Assembly (NCBI RefSeq): GCF_020283565.1
Contig: NC_060061.1
Coordinates: 33,703,362 to 33,767,361, forward strand
Reading direction: 5' to 3'
Source of the DNA: Trifolium pratense
Lineage: Eukaryota; Streptophyta; Magnoliopsida; Fabales; Fabaceae
Length of the DNA: 64,000 nt
Shown here: one piece after another, positions 1-12,300 of the stretch
Layout of the letters: every line of letters begins with the position of its first letter
How positions within the stretch are numbered: position 1 is the stretch's first letter
The notes under the pieces: model-generated
Database searches by the model: none
Told to the model about the DNA's origin: nothing
Seen by the model: only the letters and a program-made list of their open reading frames with translations
Made by a program: the position numbers and the translations under genes

Positions 1-2100
1 TTCTAGCATCTGGCACATGCTTATAACATAGTGAACCAAATATTTTGAGATGTTTCACACTTGGTTTCCTCCCACACCAAGCTTCTTCTGGCACAACTTT
101 CAGTCTCTTTGTAGGACATTCATTCAGAATATAAGCTGCTGTGAGCACAGCCTCACCCCAGAACTTGTGTGGCAAATTCTTCTGCTTAATCATGCTTCTT
201 GCCATATCTAACAATGTTCTGTTCCTTCTTTCTGCTAGTCCATTGTGCTATGGTGTATATGGAGCAGTAACTTCATGTGTGATGCCTTGATTTATACAGA
301 AGTTCTCAAATTCTCTTAAGGTATACTCTCCACCACCATTAGTTCTCAAGATCTTAATTGATTTTTCACTTTCTTTTTCAATTAAGACTTTAAATTTCTT
401 AAGCACTTCTAAAGCTTCACTTTTTAACTTCAAAGTGTATAACCAGATCATTCTACTGTATTCATCAACAAATGTAATGAAATACTTGCTTCCCCCTAAT
501 GAAACAACTTCAAATGGACCACAGATGTCACTATGAATAACTTGCAATACAGCACTAGCTCTTTTAGGCATCTCAGCTACAAAAGGTTTTCTTCTGTGCT
601 TACTCTTCACACATATCTCACATATAGACTTCTTTGTCTTGAACTTAGGCAAACCATACACCAATTCCTTAGAATTTAAATCACTGAGGCTTCTATAGTT
701 CAAGTGTTTATACCTTTTGTGCCAAAGTGCTTCAATCTCATCAATCACTGTGGTAGACATGCACATCATATCTACACTTGAGATTTTACACTTGTAGGTC
801 CTGTTGTTTGACAAGCTGCACATCAAGATCAAGTTCTTCATTTTGTCAAACAGCTTCAGTGCATTGTCCTCCATGCTCACAGAGAACCCTCTTTGCACCA
901 ATTGACCTAAACTGAGAAGATTGCAGTTCATACCAGGGACATATAACACTTCAGAGATGATTACTTTGCCTCCCTTCGTACTTTTGATCACTATGTTACC
1001 AATACCTTCAGCAGCAAGTTTTCTGCCATCAGCTAGCTTTATACTAGACCTCTTGCTTGCATCAAAATTGGTTAACTATTCTCTATGTGGTGTCATATGG
1101 TTTGAGCACCCTGAGTCAAGAAACCATTCTTCATTTTTATCACTTTCATCTCCTATAGTAGCCATCATCAAGACTGACTTGACATCACTTTCTTCTGCTA
1201 CATTAGCCTCTTGTTGATCCTTCTTGTACCAACACTCATCTGCAAAATGACCAGGCTTCTCACAATTGTAGCATTTCACCTTGCTTTTATCAAAGTTCTT
1301 TTTCTTGTTTTTACCTTTGACAAAACCTCCTCCTTTAGAAGATTCAGCTTTGTCATCAGTTCTTGAACTCTGATCTTTAAGCCACTTTGCTTTATCTTTC
1401 CCTTTCTTTTTATAATTCTTGCTACTATCATCTTTCTTGTTGGTTTGAGCTTGCAGGGCTTGTTGATTCACCTTTTCTGAACCTCTACTAAGTACTTTGA
1501 TCTCATGTGCTTCCAGAGCACTTTGCAATTCCTCAATTTTCATAGTAGTTGTATCTTTCACATACTCTATAGCTATTACTACATTATCAAAGTTTGGAGT
1601 TAAGGATCTTAGCACTTTCTCTACTACCATTCCTCAATTTTGCATTTGATGCACAAGAGCAAGTAGTTTTGAGAAGAAATCACTTACTTTTTGATCCTCG
1701 TCCATCACCATAGATTCGTATTGCCTTCTAAACGCCTGCAATTTCACCTTTTTAACCTTGGTACCACCATCATGGTAACCCTCAAGTATATCCCAAGCTT
1801 CTTTGGACTTAGTAGATTTTGAAATCTTTTCAAAATGTTGTGCATCGCAATTTTGCTGAATATAGAACAAAGCCTTACAGTCTTTCTTCTTATTTTCTTT
1901 GTTGGATTTGCTACCAACTCATCGTATCCATTTAGAACTACCTCAAGACACTCTTGAGCTCCAAATAACGATTTCATCACTGCACTCCATCTATCCTAAT
2001 TCTTCCCATCAAGAATCAGAATGTTTGTACCAAAACCTTGAGTATTCATCTTGAATCTTCAAGAAATCAATATACACAGCTCACTTAGTGTTTTTCCAAT
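1..2100 (-). pseudogene. Copia gag-pol polyprotein remnant
   Basis: Four minus-strand reading blocks make up the polyprotein. 1634-1980 is gag, in two overlapping frames that imply a frameshift near 1860. 1076-1630 is late gag, with the CCHC knuckle CYNCEKPGHFADEC and the protease motif WFLDSGCSNHMT. 248-991 starts before the GAG-pre-integrase ([10 protein letters not shown]) and runs into the integrase core (HSDICGPF, then DEYSR). A stop at about 1630 separates the gag parts, another at about 1075 follows the protease motif, and one at about 248 interrupts the integrase. In the integrase, the second catalytic Asp of the DDE triad appears as Asn (LRTNGGGEY where LRTDxGGEF is usual), so the copy is probably catalytically dead. 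Confidence 0.88.
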
Positions 2101-2158
2101 TGATTCCTTCACAATTCACTCTTGTTTCCATGTGATTGAACCAGACTCTGATACCAAT

Positions 2159-2603
2159 TGTTGGCGCAGCAGAACACAAGACTTGGTTCAGCAGGTTCTG
2201 ATTGCAGGCTCAACAGGCTCAGATTGTAGGCACAAGCAAGCACATAACGCAGGCAAGCTCATAAGCGCGCAGGCTTGAGCATGAGCATGAACACAGTTTG
2301 CAAAACTGTGATGAACAAGATGAAAACTGTTCTTGATGATTTTGGTGAAAGAAGATTATGAAAAACTTAGGGAAAAATAAAAATTTTTATTCATCCTTAA
2401 TGGGCCAAAAAGGTATTTTACGATGAATACACACTAGTGTATTTATATGGTTAGCTTGTACAACAAGTAAGCTTAACCAACTTGGCCTAACTAACTATCA
2501 ACTAACCTAGTTAGTTTCTTAACAAACTAACTAACTCAAGTTAGTTCTAACTAACTTTTATTCAACAACTAACTAACTAATTCAAGATGAATTACACTTT
2601 TCA
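2159..2603 (-). repeat. 5' LTR of the minus-strand Copia element
   Basis: Bounded by TG at 2159 and CA at 2602-2603 on the plus strand and directly adjoining the primer binding site. About 445 bp. On the minus strand a TATA-like ATAAATACAC lies near 2437-2446, suitable for the LTR promoter. It contains short-period TTAGTTAG-type repetition near 2500-2580. The outer boundary is inferred only from the CA end, because the partner LTR is outside the window. Confidence 0.7.
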
Positions 2604-3199
2604 ATAATACGGGTGTCGAACATCGACGCGTTTCGGACACTGCAACACGCCTAATCATAGAGATGTATGTGTTTCATGGATTGCAATCGACAACACAATG
2701 TTAAGTGGGAGAAAATAAACTACGGTTCTGTTTGATAAGGCCAAATTTTGAGCTTATAGCTTATAAGCTCATATGACAAAAAAAAGATCTGTTTGGTAAA
2801 CGTTTTTCAAAACGAGCTTATAACTTATTTTACTAGTTTATAGCTTATTTTTCAAACGTTATTTCAAGTTGTTTATGAGCTTATAACTTATTATTTTTTC
2901 TTCCAATTTTACTCATGTCATCTTATCTGAAAAAAGTAAATATTAATTAAACATTTTTTTTATATCATTTCATACTTACAAATTCAATCAGTTAACTTAT
3001 TTGCTATAAGCTAATTTATCAACATATTTTTTTTTTACCAAAAAGAACTTAATTCTCTGTGAAATAGTTGTCACTTTAGAATATCATTGAAGCATTAATT
3101 TTTTCCCATCAATATACTATTTTTTTTTACTTAAAAAATACTAGTACGTATTACTGCATGTACGTATTACTGGTTGAAATTAATGGTTGAAATTAAAAA
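2604..3199. other. Intergenic, MITE-like AT-rich DNA
   Basis: No coding sequence is recognisable. 2730-3020 carries repeated AGCTTATAA/TTATAAGCT words in both orientations next to a GTTTGGTAA motif, which resembles the internally repetitive MITEs common in plants. I could not define its ends. Confidence 0.35.
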
Positions 3200-3378
3200 A
3201 AGGGTCATGCTAACCGGTGCCCCCGGGGCACTGGTTAAGGAAACCAAAAATAGAAAGTTTTGAAAAGAAAAGAGCACTTTTTAAACTTTTGATGAGTTGA
3301 CTGCACAAACTTCAATGCAAAATTACTATTTTTGCATCCTTAACCAGTGCCCCGGGGGCACTGTTTAGCATTTTCCTT
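3200..3378. mobile_element. MITE with GGTGCCCCCGGGGCAC-containing terminal inverted repeats
   Basis: The left end reads AAGGGTCATGCTAACCGGTG and the right end, reverse-complemented, AAGGAAAATGCTAAACAGTG. Both then continue through a GC palindrome (GTGCCCCCGGGGCAC) and CTGGTTAAGGA. The core is short and AT-rich. Related ends occur at 30201-30397, near 30030-30050 and at 35230-35272. No clear target duplication could be read because the flanks are A-rich. Confidence 0.65.
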
Positions 3379-5084
3379 AAAAAAATACTATGTATTACTG
3401 CATGTACGTATTAATTAAAGCACCAAATCCTGGTCCATTTTAGACTTTCCTAATCCTATCAATTCAAGAAGGACCCTGTCTAATATGAGTAGGGTATCGT
3501 TTCCGACAGAACCTTGTGACCTATTGGCCCACGTGTCACTGAGCATGCGGGTGTCATATTCTGATAGTTGTGGCTGGGAATGTGCGAACCACACGAATAT
3601 TAATTCCCAACAAAAAGCCCAACTAAGATTTTTTTCTTTCTTCTTGTCAAAAATTAAAATTAATAATTCAAAGAACTTCGTGTGAAATCTCAAAAGCTAC
3701 ATAATTCACACTTGCCTTAATTCAAACAACGACACCGTTATGAATCAATCAGTTATAACACCTGCTATTCACAAAAATGTACTACTTGTTGTAACACTTT
3801 CAATAATGCTACACCTGAATTATTTCCAAATTCCAACTAACACTGCACCATGGTCAATTCCGTAAACAAAATCACAATGTTCCGTTATTTGGATTTTCCA
3901 ACCCACTTTCCCTCATTGATATTTATGGCTGCGTTTTGTTTTTTATTCCTTTTGCTTTTAAGTAGGAGTAGTTGGGTGAAGCAACAATAATGGAAAAATA
4001 ATTAAATTATTTTTTTATTATTTAAAAGAAGAAGGAAAAATTAGAAGAAAAAAATATAATTAACCTTATTGGGGCACTGAAATAAAACATGGGAGTAGAA
4101 GATTATTTCTATTTTCAAGGGGAATATATCAACAAAAAAAAAGCACTAATGGGATGGGATGTCAATTAACCTAACGGTACGTACCATCGTATGTACTTTC
4201 CTAACGACAACAACATATGTAATTAATCTAAGGTGGAATCTAATGACAGATTATAGGACTATAGTGTTGCCAACGCGATCAGAGTTGTAACCCAAACCAG
4301 TGGAACAAAAAGGACAAGAAATGAACACAAAATAAATTAATATTAGAATTAAATTATTAATTAGAAAGAAGAAAGAAAATAACATTAATTATATGAATAA
4401 TGAATAATTTAGTCTTAGCTCTGAAAGGACTTGTAAGGGATGGTTATGGTGTGTATTTAATACTAGGTGAGATGTCAGTTTACTATGCTCCAAATAAATA
4501 ATAAATAATACTAAATTAAGTTCACCATTTTTATTTTTATTTTTACACAACGCCGTTGAGCTATGTTACAAAGGAATTCTACGATTAAAATGAACACCAA
4601 CACTATCCTACCATAAAAGGTTAATACAATTAGGCAGAGGGTGATGTCCCGTTTTACCCTACTTATTTTCTACTTCTCCTTAAAAGAATTAGAGAAATAA
4701 AGTAAAGAAGTTGAAAATAAGAAGAAGTTGGGTCAAACATAATTTTTTACTTATTTACTACTTTTAAGGAGAAGAAAAAAAATATAAAAAAAAGTAGGGC
4801 CAAATTGAGCCTTAGAGTATAAATACCCGTAGATATAATAAGAGCGTGACTCGCAAGCCAGTTAGCAACCTGATTTATTTGTGCTTATATAGCCAAGTAT
4901 TTCTCTTCTCACAAACTCTTTTTCAGAGTTTACGTTGTAAGGAATTGGAAATATCATATATTCATATGCATGTATTTTTTTCATGGATATATATACACAC
5001 AAAAGTAGAATTGCACAGGTCGTAACATTACGACTATATTTTTTTAAGTTATAGTTTGACAATCAAAATTAGTTGCAATTATAA
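3379..5084. other. Intergenic, nothing recognised
   Basis: AT-rich DNA with short antisense-overlapping ORFs at 3415-3693 that show no domain, codon pattern or start context supporting a gene. A purine-rich inverted stretch around 4650-4800 (TAGGGT...AAAAGTAGGG and its complement) may be another small MITE. Confidence 0.3.
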
Positions 5085-5760
5085 ATATTTAAATTGAAAG
5101 AAATAATTACATAGAACATATTTATATACCAGTTAGAATTTATCCAGTGTAAAATAGTTTTTTTTTAAAAAAAATTATTAGTAAAAACTTGTCTCACATA
5201 TGATAATTATTTTGTATTTTTTATCGGTGATAATTTATCCAGTTTTTTTTTTTTTGAAATTTTTATTAGTAAGAACTTGTGTCACATGATAATTATTTTG
5301 AATTTTTATCAGTGATAATTTATCCGAGATAATTTTTATCAGTGATAATTTTTATTAGTAAGAACTTGTGTCACATATGATAATTATTTTGAATTTTTTA
5401 TCAGTAATAATTTATCCAGTATATGATAGTTAAAATTTATATATCAGTTAGGATTTACCCCTTGTAAAATAGTTTTTTGTTAAAATTTTTATTAGTAAGA
5501 ACTTGTGTCACATATGATAATTATTTTGAATTGTTTATCAGTGATAATTTATCATGTATATATATGATAGTTAAATTTATATATCAGTTAAAATTTACTC
5601 CGTGTAATAGTTTTTTTGAAGTTTTTATTAGTAAGAAATTATCTCACATATAATAATTATTTTAGAATTTTTATCGGTAATAATTTGTCCCATATATCAT
5701 AGTTAAAATTTATATCAGTTAAAATTTACATTAGTAAGAATGGCCAATTTTTTAAAAATA
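5085..5760. repeat. Irregular minisatellite-like tandem repeat
   Basis: The phrase TTATTAGTAAGAACTTGTGT followed by CACATATGATAATTATTTT and TTTATCAGTGATAATTTATC recurs at about 5176, 5262, 5352, 5488 and 5625, with a partial sixth copy near 5730. Spacing is 86 to 137 bp because some units carry an additional ATATATCAGTTAGGATTTAC segment. Copies are diverged, so this is an old array. Confidence 0.75.
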
Positions 5761-7139
5761 TTTTACATAGTGGTTTTTTACTGACTATATTTGTAAATAG
5801 AAAAATATGTTACATGTAATTTGAAAAAGAATTATGAAAGTTTTTTTTGCATCCGCGTGATCTTGATGTAATTTGTGTGTGAATTTTGATGAAGTTCTTC
5901 ATATTGTTGTTGTTTGTTAGATGGAAAAAAATATTTTTTAATTTTTCTGCAAAACACAACATAATTAAACTATTAGAACAAAAATGTAGTTTAACAAGAG
6001 TAGAGAAAGAAAGAATGGAAACAAAGAAAGAAGATGTGAAGAAAGAGGAAATGAAATGAAATGAAAATTTGTGTAGAAGATATAATAGAATTTTGAATAA
6101 GTGAAGAGATGAAAAAAAATTGAATTTGAAATTTAGTGTTATATATTGGGAACCAAAATTGAAAGAAGGAAAAAAAAAAAGTCACAACCAGTGATGTCAC
6201 TGTAATGTGGTTCTTTTATAACTTGAAGGATCTTTTTCATGTGGTTGGCTTAGATGACTTGGTCCAATCTAAATGATATATTTCCCTTTGACTCACAAAA
6301 TGTCATATGACTTAGATGATTTGGTTACTTGTGTACTTTTAGTTTAATTATCAAATTGAGAGTTTTGCAGAACAATTAATTTTCTTATATAGATTATATA
6401 GATAAATAAAAACTTTAGTAGTACGGGCAATTTGTCTCCTTCTAATCCATAATCTAGTAGTACCATTTTTTATTACCGATAGTTTTGGCGTAAGGTTTAC
6501 AACATTATTATACGTGACCACAGAGGGGCACATTGTCCCAGTCACAAGAGAAAATAATAATTTACCACATCTATGATCCAGATCACGTGCAAAGCACGAT
6601 CCATAGAGAAAAGACAAAATGGACTCATTTACTCCTTTTTTGTTAATCACAAATTAATGAGCAATCACTCATGGGGGTGAAGATTCTTGATGATTATTAT
6701 GAAAATACACTAGCTAAGTTTCATATAAAAAGGATTGCAATTATGAGATTGAGGACTTTTTTTTGGTAAAAAGGAATGGTCCAACTAAATTTTCTATCCG
6801 TGGGGAAAGTTGAAGTTCTAAAACTGTTTATATTTGTGGTCCAAACAAATTATTAATCATGCTGAATACTGTGACAATAATTTACCATAACACTCTTTTT
6901 TCATAGGTCAAGGTTGGTCCATTTCTCCAATATTTTGCAATTGACATCTATCTGCTTCTTTTCCTATAGGGCACCTGGTCACAATCTTACTAATCATAAA
7001 ATTTAAATTTATGAAAGAACAATGTACCCAAAAAAAAAAAAACAATTATGAAAGAACTAATTCAATTCTTTTACAAAATCATCTTAATATCTCATTTTCT
7101 TCTTATTATTATTATTTGACTTTTTAAAATATTTATTGT
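5761..7139. other. Intergenic, nothing recognised
   Basis: AT-rich sequence without a supported gene. Short minus-strand ORFs at 5991-6200 and 6351-6650 are low-complexity (Phe/Ser-rich, or read through AT-rich DNA) and have no recognisable domain. Confidence 0.3.
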
Positions 7140-7390
7140 ACTGGACGAGTTTTCTTAGATCATTGGGTCCGCCACGCCCATATGGCGAGAGGTCCAATAA
7201 AGGTGGACTACTCGCCCATGAACGGATAGGGACAGACTATGTCATAGACTCGTAGGCGGATCCGATATTATAGGCCATGTGGGCCGAACATACGGGGGAG
7301 CGGACTCAACTTCTATCCTATTAAGAAGGCACTATAGCCACCTCCACGAGACGAGGGGCGCCAACTATTGTGTCTGACACATTCTATAAA
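7140..7390. mobile_element. Probable LTR fragment (gypsy-like)
   Basis: A block distinctly richer in G+C than its surroundings (GGGTCCGCCACGCCC, GGCGGATCCGATATTATAGG), ending in TCTATTAAGAAGGCACTATAG-like and CTGACACATTCTATAAACC sequence. The composition is that of a plant LTR remnant. No partner LTR, primer site or coding region is present, so the class is inference. Confidence 0.35.
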
Positions 7391-7397
7391 CCTAATA

Positions 7398-7517
7398 CTC
7401 CCTCCGTTCCAAAATATAAGTAAAAAGTGGTCAACAAAAGTGAATGTATTTGGTCCAAATTTTTAACCAAATACGTCAAATTTTTTGACTTATTTTTGCT
7501 TATATTTTGGGACGGAG
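7398..7517. mobile_element. Stowaway-type MITE
   Basis: 120-bp element flanked by TA on both sides (7396-7397 and 7518-7519). Terminal inverted repeats are CTCCCTCCGTTCCAAAATAT and ATATTTTGGGACGGAG, the classic Stowaway (Tc1/mariner-derived) ends. Confidence 0.9.
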
Positions 7518-7569
7518 TAAATATATACTAAACTCGAATTCAGCATCTTTGTTGACTAGACATTCACAT

Positions 7570-7660
7570 AAATAAGTGGACAACTGGCTAGAGTTCAAAC
7601 TCCAGTCTATATAAAATATAATGTCTCTACCAACTGAGCTTACCTCACGGAGACACGTAA
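7570..7660 (-). repeat. tRNA-related SINE-like fragment
   Basis: On the minus strand, GTAAGCTCAGTTGGTAGAGAC matches a Pol III box A (tRNA D-arm type) and GAGTTTGAACTCTAG about 30 bp later resembles box B. It does not fold into a complete tRNA, so I call it a SINE-like relic and not a tRNA gene. Partial relatives with the box A phrase occur at about 24081-24110 and 46125-46160. Confidence 0.5.
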
Positions 7661-8378
7661 TTAACCTTCTAAATTAATCATTCTATTTGAAAAATGTACT
7701 TTACATTTCTTTCAAATGGTCCTCACTCGCGATACACGCACAGAAATATGTATTGGGAAATGCAGTGTGAGCAATTTGATTCATCTATTGAAATTTTCAC
7801 TCAACCTGTAAAGTAAAGCAAAGGGGTTAACAAGCGTTTAATTTTATATTGGTCCAACAAACGTGCACGCTCAACAGAAAGGGACAGATAGTGATACCTT
7901 ATATTTGGTCTAAATTTAAGTGTATTAACTGTTCCTTTTGTTTTTAACAGGAAAAATCCACATGATGAACGAATGGTAAAGTAAAACACTACACCCACCG
8001 TGTTGACTACTCATATGTATGTTCTCTCAATTAGGCCAAAAATGCTATATACTTACCTAGCTAAAGAAAACCAATAAGTAGAGTAAATTACTATCATAGG
8101 TAGAGTAATACTCTACCATAAGGCTCTTTAAAATCTAGCACGTAAAGGTAAAAAATAAGTAGGGTATAAATTTCTTAATCAAGATAAAGATGATTGATCT
8201 TACAACATTTTCAATACATATTTTAACAGCTAAAAATAAGTGGGTCAAAATCGAAATTGTGGGCTATGAAACACCGACACATACACTAAATACAGTATTG
8301 ACACGTTAACATCATTGATATTTCGAAAAAATGAATAATTGAATGTAACCATATTTGTCGCCATCAATAGAATCTTTT

Positions 8379-8975
8379 AAGGATGATCGAAAGTGTCGGT
8401 TCGATGATAAAATGGATGGAAAACACATTTTCAATCTAAAGTGTCGGTGCGATGATAAAATGGACGGAAAGCAAATTAAACGGCCTAGGGAAAGGCCAAA
8501 AGTTCCAATTAGTCGCCATCACTTTTAAGGATGATCGAACGTGTCGGTGCGATGATAAAATGGACGGAAAACACACTTTCAATCTAAAGTGTCGGTGCGA
8601 TGATCAAATGGACGGAAAGCAAATTAAACGGCCTAGGGAAAGGCCAAAAGTTCCAATTAGTCGCCATCACTTTTAAGGATGATCGAACGTGTCGGTGCGA
8701 TGATAAAATGGACGGAAAACACACTTTCAATCTAAAGTGTCGGTGTGATAATCAAATGGACAGAAAGCAAATTAAACGGCCTAGAGAAAGGTCAAAAATT
8801 CCAATTAGTCGCCATCACTTTTAAGGATGATCGAAAGTGTCGGTGCGATGATTAAATGACCGAAAACACACTTTCAATCTAAAGTGTCGGTGCGATGATC
8901 AAATGGAGGGAAAACAAATCAAACACCCTAGAAAAAGGCCAAAAATTCCAATTAGTCGCCATCAATAAAACCTTT
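8379..8975. repeat. 148-bp tandem repeat, four units
   Basis: Units start at 8379, 8527, 8675 and 8823, each with AAGGATGATCGAAAGTGTCG. Units two and three are nearly identical and the outer two are more diverged. Inside each unit GTGTCGGTGCGATGAT occurs twice, 48 bp apart, so the unit is itself a partial duplication. Because 148 is not a multiple of three, the array gives overlapping look-alike ORFs; these are artefacts. The array ends about 350 bp past the BRI1 stop codon. Confidence 0.9.
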
Positions 8976-9321
8976 TAAGGGTGAAGATATCTGAATGATA
9001 ATTGAGAAGTACTTTAAAATTTCTAACAAACATAGATGGTAACAACTGAAGCTGTTTTTTGGCAACAACAACTGAAGCTGTTTATATACAAGTTAAAACA
9101 ACTTTTATGTATAAAAATAACAAGATTACATACATGATCATTGATCAAAGACCCAGGTAAGGCAAACCCTTCAAACCGTTTCCTCTTATAATATCTGAAA
9201 TGATAACTTTTGAAGCGGCAAAGAAGAAAGAAAAAACTTTTGGGAAGCTTAGCTGAAAAGCATCACCTTCTTCCTCCTTTCTTGTCTTTCTCTTTTAAGA
9301 ATCTTCTGGAATTTGTTGTCT
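8976..9321. other. 3' flank of BRI1
   Basis: AT-rich sequence between the tandem repeat and the BRI1 stop codon. It should hold the BRI1 3' UTR and polyadenylation signals. No further feature is evident. Confidence 0.4.
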
Positions 9322-12300
9322 CTAGTGTTTGCTTAATTCAGGGACTTCTTTAATGCTCATCTCAACCATTTCAATGGCATTGAAACCTTCATCTTCTGCG
9401 GCTATAGTAGACTGAGAATCCATACCACCAGAACCGGCTTGTATTTCCTTGAACATTGCCAAGACTTGAATCATTGTAGGTCTCCTCCAAGGTCTATCAT
9501 CCAAACAAGCACAAGCTACCTTTAAATGCTGCAAAAGCTCAATCTCCATATTGGGGTCTTCTTTCATAAGCTCTTGATCAAAAACATCACTTATTTTAAG
9601 TTTGGCATGTTGTTTAACCCATCCAACAAGATTGTTATCGCCAAAATCAGCTGAATCCGTTGGTCTTCTCCCCGTCAGCAACTCCAGCAAAACTACACCA
9701 TAACTGTAAACATCACCTTTAGTGGAGCATCTAAAGCTCTGATAGTATTCTGGAGGGACGTAACCCGGCGTTCCAGCCAACGTGCTTACGCTCAGATGGG
9801 TGTCCATGGCACTCATAAGTCTAGCCATTCCAAAATCAGAGACCCTTGCTTCCAAATTTTCATCAAGCAACACATTGCTTGATTTCATGTCCCTGTGAAT
9901 GATATGGGGGATACAACTATGATGAAGAAAAGCCAATCCCCTTGCAGCCCCAATTGCAATCTTCCTCCTCACTGACCAATTCATCTTGATTCCAGCTTTC
10001 TTCGGGTCGTGGAGGACATCTTCTAGACTTCCATATTTCATGTACTCATAAACCAACAGTCTTTCTTCTCCAACTTTGCAGTATCCCAGAAGAGGAACAA
10101 GGTTTCTGTGCTTGATTTTTCCAATGGTTTCCATTTCAGCTGTGAATTCTCTGTCCCCTTGTCCACTTACATGTATCAGCTTCTTGATGGCCACAACACT
10201 TCCATCCTTCAACTGAGCTTTATACACGTCACCGAAACCACCTGAACCAATGAGACTATCATTGTGAAAGCCATTGGTTGCCTCTAGAAGATCCGCAAAA
10301 GTAAGCTTTCGAAGGGGCTTTTCAAACGTTGAGAGGTTTATGCTGAGAGCTTCGCGGGCACTGGTCAGTTTCCAGCCAGAATTATTGCCATTACCCGAAT
10401 GAGAATTGTCAATGTAGCCATCAATAGCAGCCTCCTTTTTCTTCCTCCTCTTTCTTGTCTCAACAGCAATTAAGATCAAACCGAAAATACAGAAAAGAGC
10501 GAAAAGCAATCCCATTGCCACACTCCCTGCAAGTGACGCCTGTCTCCTATGAGACTTATGCTGTGAATTCGCACCCGCTGCAATCGTCCCACATGCAGGA
10601 AGAGGACCACCGCAGAGAGCAGAGTTGTTCTGAAAACTACCAATCTGAAACGTATCGAATTGACCAGCCATTGGAATCGATCCGGAGAGAAAATTGTTGG
10701 ACAAGTACAATTCAGTGAGCAATGAAAGCCGTGTCATGGTTTCTGGAATTTGACCCTCTAGCTCATTGTATGAAAGATCAAGAATGTTGAGATTCTTCAT
10801 CTTACCAAGCTCTTGAGGAATGCTACCAGATAAGTGATTATGACTCATATGCAAAATGAAGAGAAATTGCATTTCACCAATTTCCTTAGGAATAGGACCA
10901 GACAAATTGTTGTGTGAAATATCAAAAAAGATCATTGAACCATTAAGGGTAAACACTGGCTGAATGCTACCTTTGTAAACCCTAGTGAAATTGCAAGGGT
11001 TCCTCGTCGAAATTCTATTCAATTTCAGCTGACTTATCCCTGCAAATTCCAGCAAGCTTCCAGCTCCATTACACCCTCTACTACCATCATTCTTAATGTA
11101 TACATATGGCTTGCTGCTAATGTAGTTAATCGCAATTTTTCCGGCTTGCTTGAACATTTCAGGAGGTATTATTCCTGTAAGTAAATTTGTATTCAGATCC
11201 AACCATAACAAGCTAGGACAATCTCCAAGCGCCGGCGGGATCTCGCCAGACAAGGTGTTATTGCTCAGCTTCAAAATAGCAAGATTAGAAAGCTTCCCAA
11301 TCGACCTCGGAATCACCCCGCTAAGCCTGTTGTTCGAAAGCGAGATCCAATTCAACTTTGTGCAATTCATTAGCCCATCAGGAATGCTTCCAGTCAAGTC
11401 ATTGAAATCAAGTATCAAATTCTCCAAACTCTCCATATTTTGAAGCTCTTGAGGAATTTCACCATGAAGCTGATTCAACCACAAAATCAAATCACGAAGC
11501 TTCGTAAGGGAACCTAAACTTGGAGGAATTGTTCCCGTGAAATAATTGAAGCTTAAATCAAGTGCAACAAGGTTAGAACAGTTACTCAACGTTGGTGGAA
11601 TAAAACCCGTGAAACGGTTATTTTGCAGGTAAATTCCCTTCAAATTATTCCCAATTTCCCCTTCACAAATCCAATTAGGAACTGTTCCGGTGAAGTTATT
11701 AGAACTCAGATCTAACGATTCTAAATCCGTTAACTTCGACAACGACACTGGAAACTCACCGGAAAATTCATTAGACGCCACCGCAAGTTCTTTCAAACTA
11801 CTCATCTCCGTTATAACTTCCATCGGAAGCTCCCCGGAGAACATGTTGTTCGATATGTCGAACGACGTCAACAAACTACACGCGCCAAACTCGCGTGGAA
11901 TTGGACCAGTGAGGTTGTTAGAAGAAAGATCCAGTTCCACGAGAGTAGAGCAGTGGTCAGCAAGATGCGCCGGAATTTTTCCGGCGAAGTGGTTTTTCGC
12001 AAGGTAGAGAAACTTTATCGAACCGGAGGGAATAAAAGGAACCGGACCAGTGAACTGGTTATCGGAAACGTTGAGATGAAGAAGATGCTTACAAGGAGAA
12101 AGAGTTCTGGTAATGTCGCCGAAGAACTTGTTTGTAGAAAGGTCTAGAGATTGAAGAGAAGAACATTCACCGAACAAAGGAATAGAAACACTGAAATTAT
12201 TTGCAGAAAGGTTCAAATACTTAAGAGAAGTGTAACCGGAGAAGTCGACTTCGCCGGTGATTTTGTTTCCTGCAAGAGATAAAAACTCTAACTCATGATT

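Larger units (their letters stand above)
1..2603 (-). mobile_element. Copia LTR retrotransposon, 5' part, decayed, continues past left edge
   Basis: Read on the minus strand this holds an LTR (2159-2603), a primer binding site at 2141-2156 (TGGTATCAGAG type, complementary to initiator Met-tRNA), gag with a CCHC knuckle, the aspartic protease motif and the GAG-pre-integrase plus integrase core. The order LTR, gag, protease, integrase is that of Ty1/Copia. Reverse transcriptase, RNase H and the 3' LTR would lie left of position 1. Several stops and frameshifts show it is not autonomous. Confidence 0.92.

Noticed and set aside
8452..8824. Two look-alike 74-codon ORFs as a small protein family
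   Set aside because: They are the same 148-bp tandem repeat read in shifted frames; no start context or similarity to proteins.
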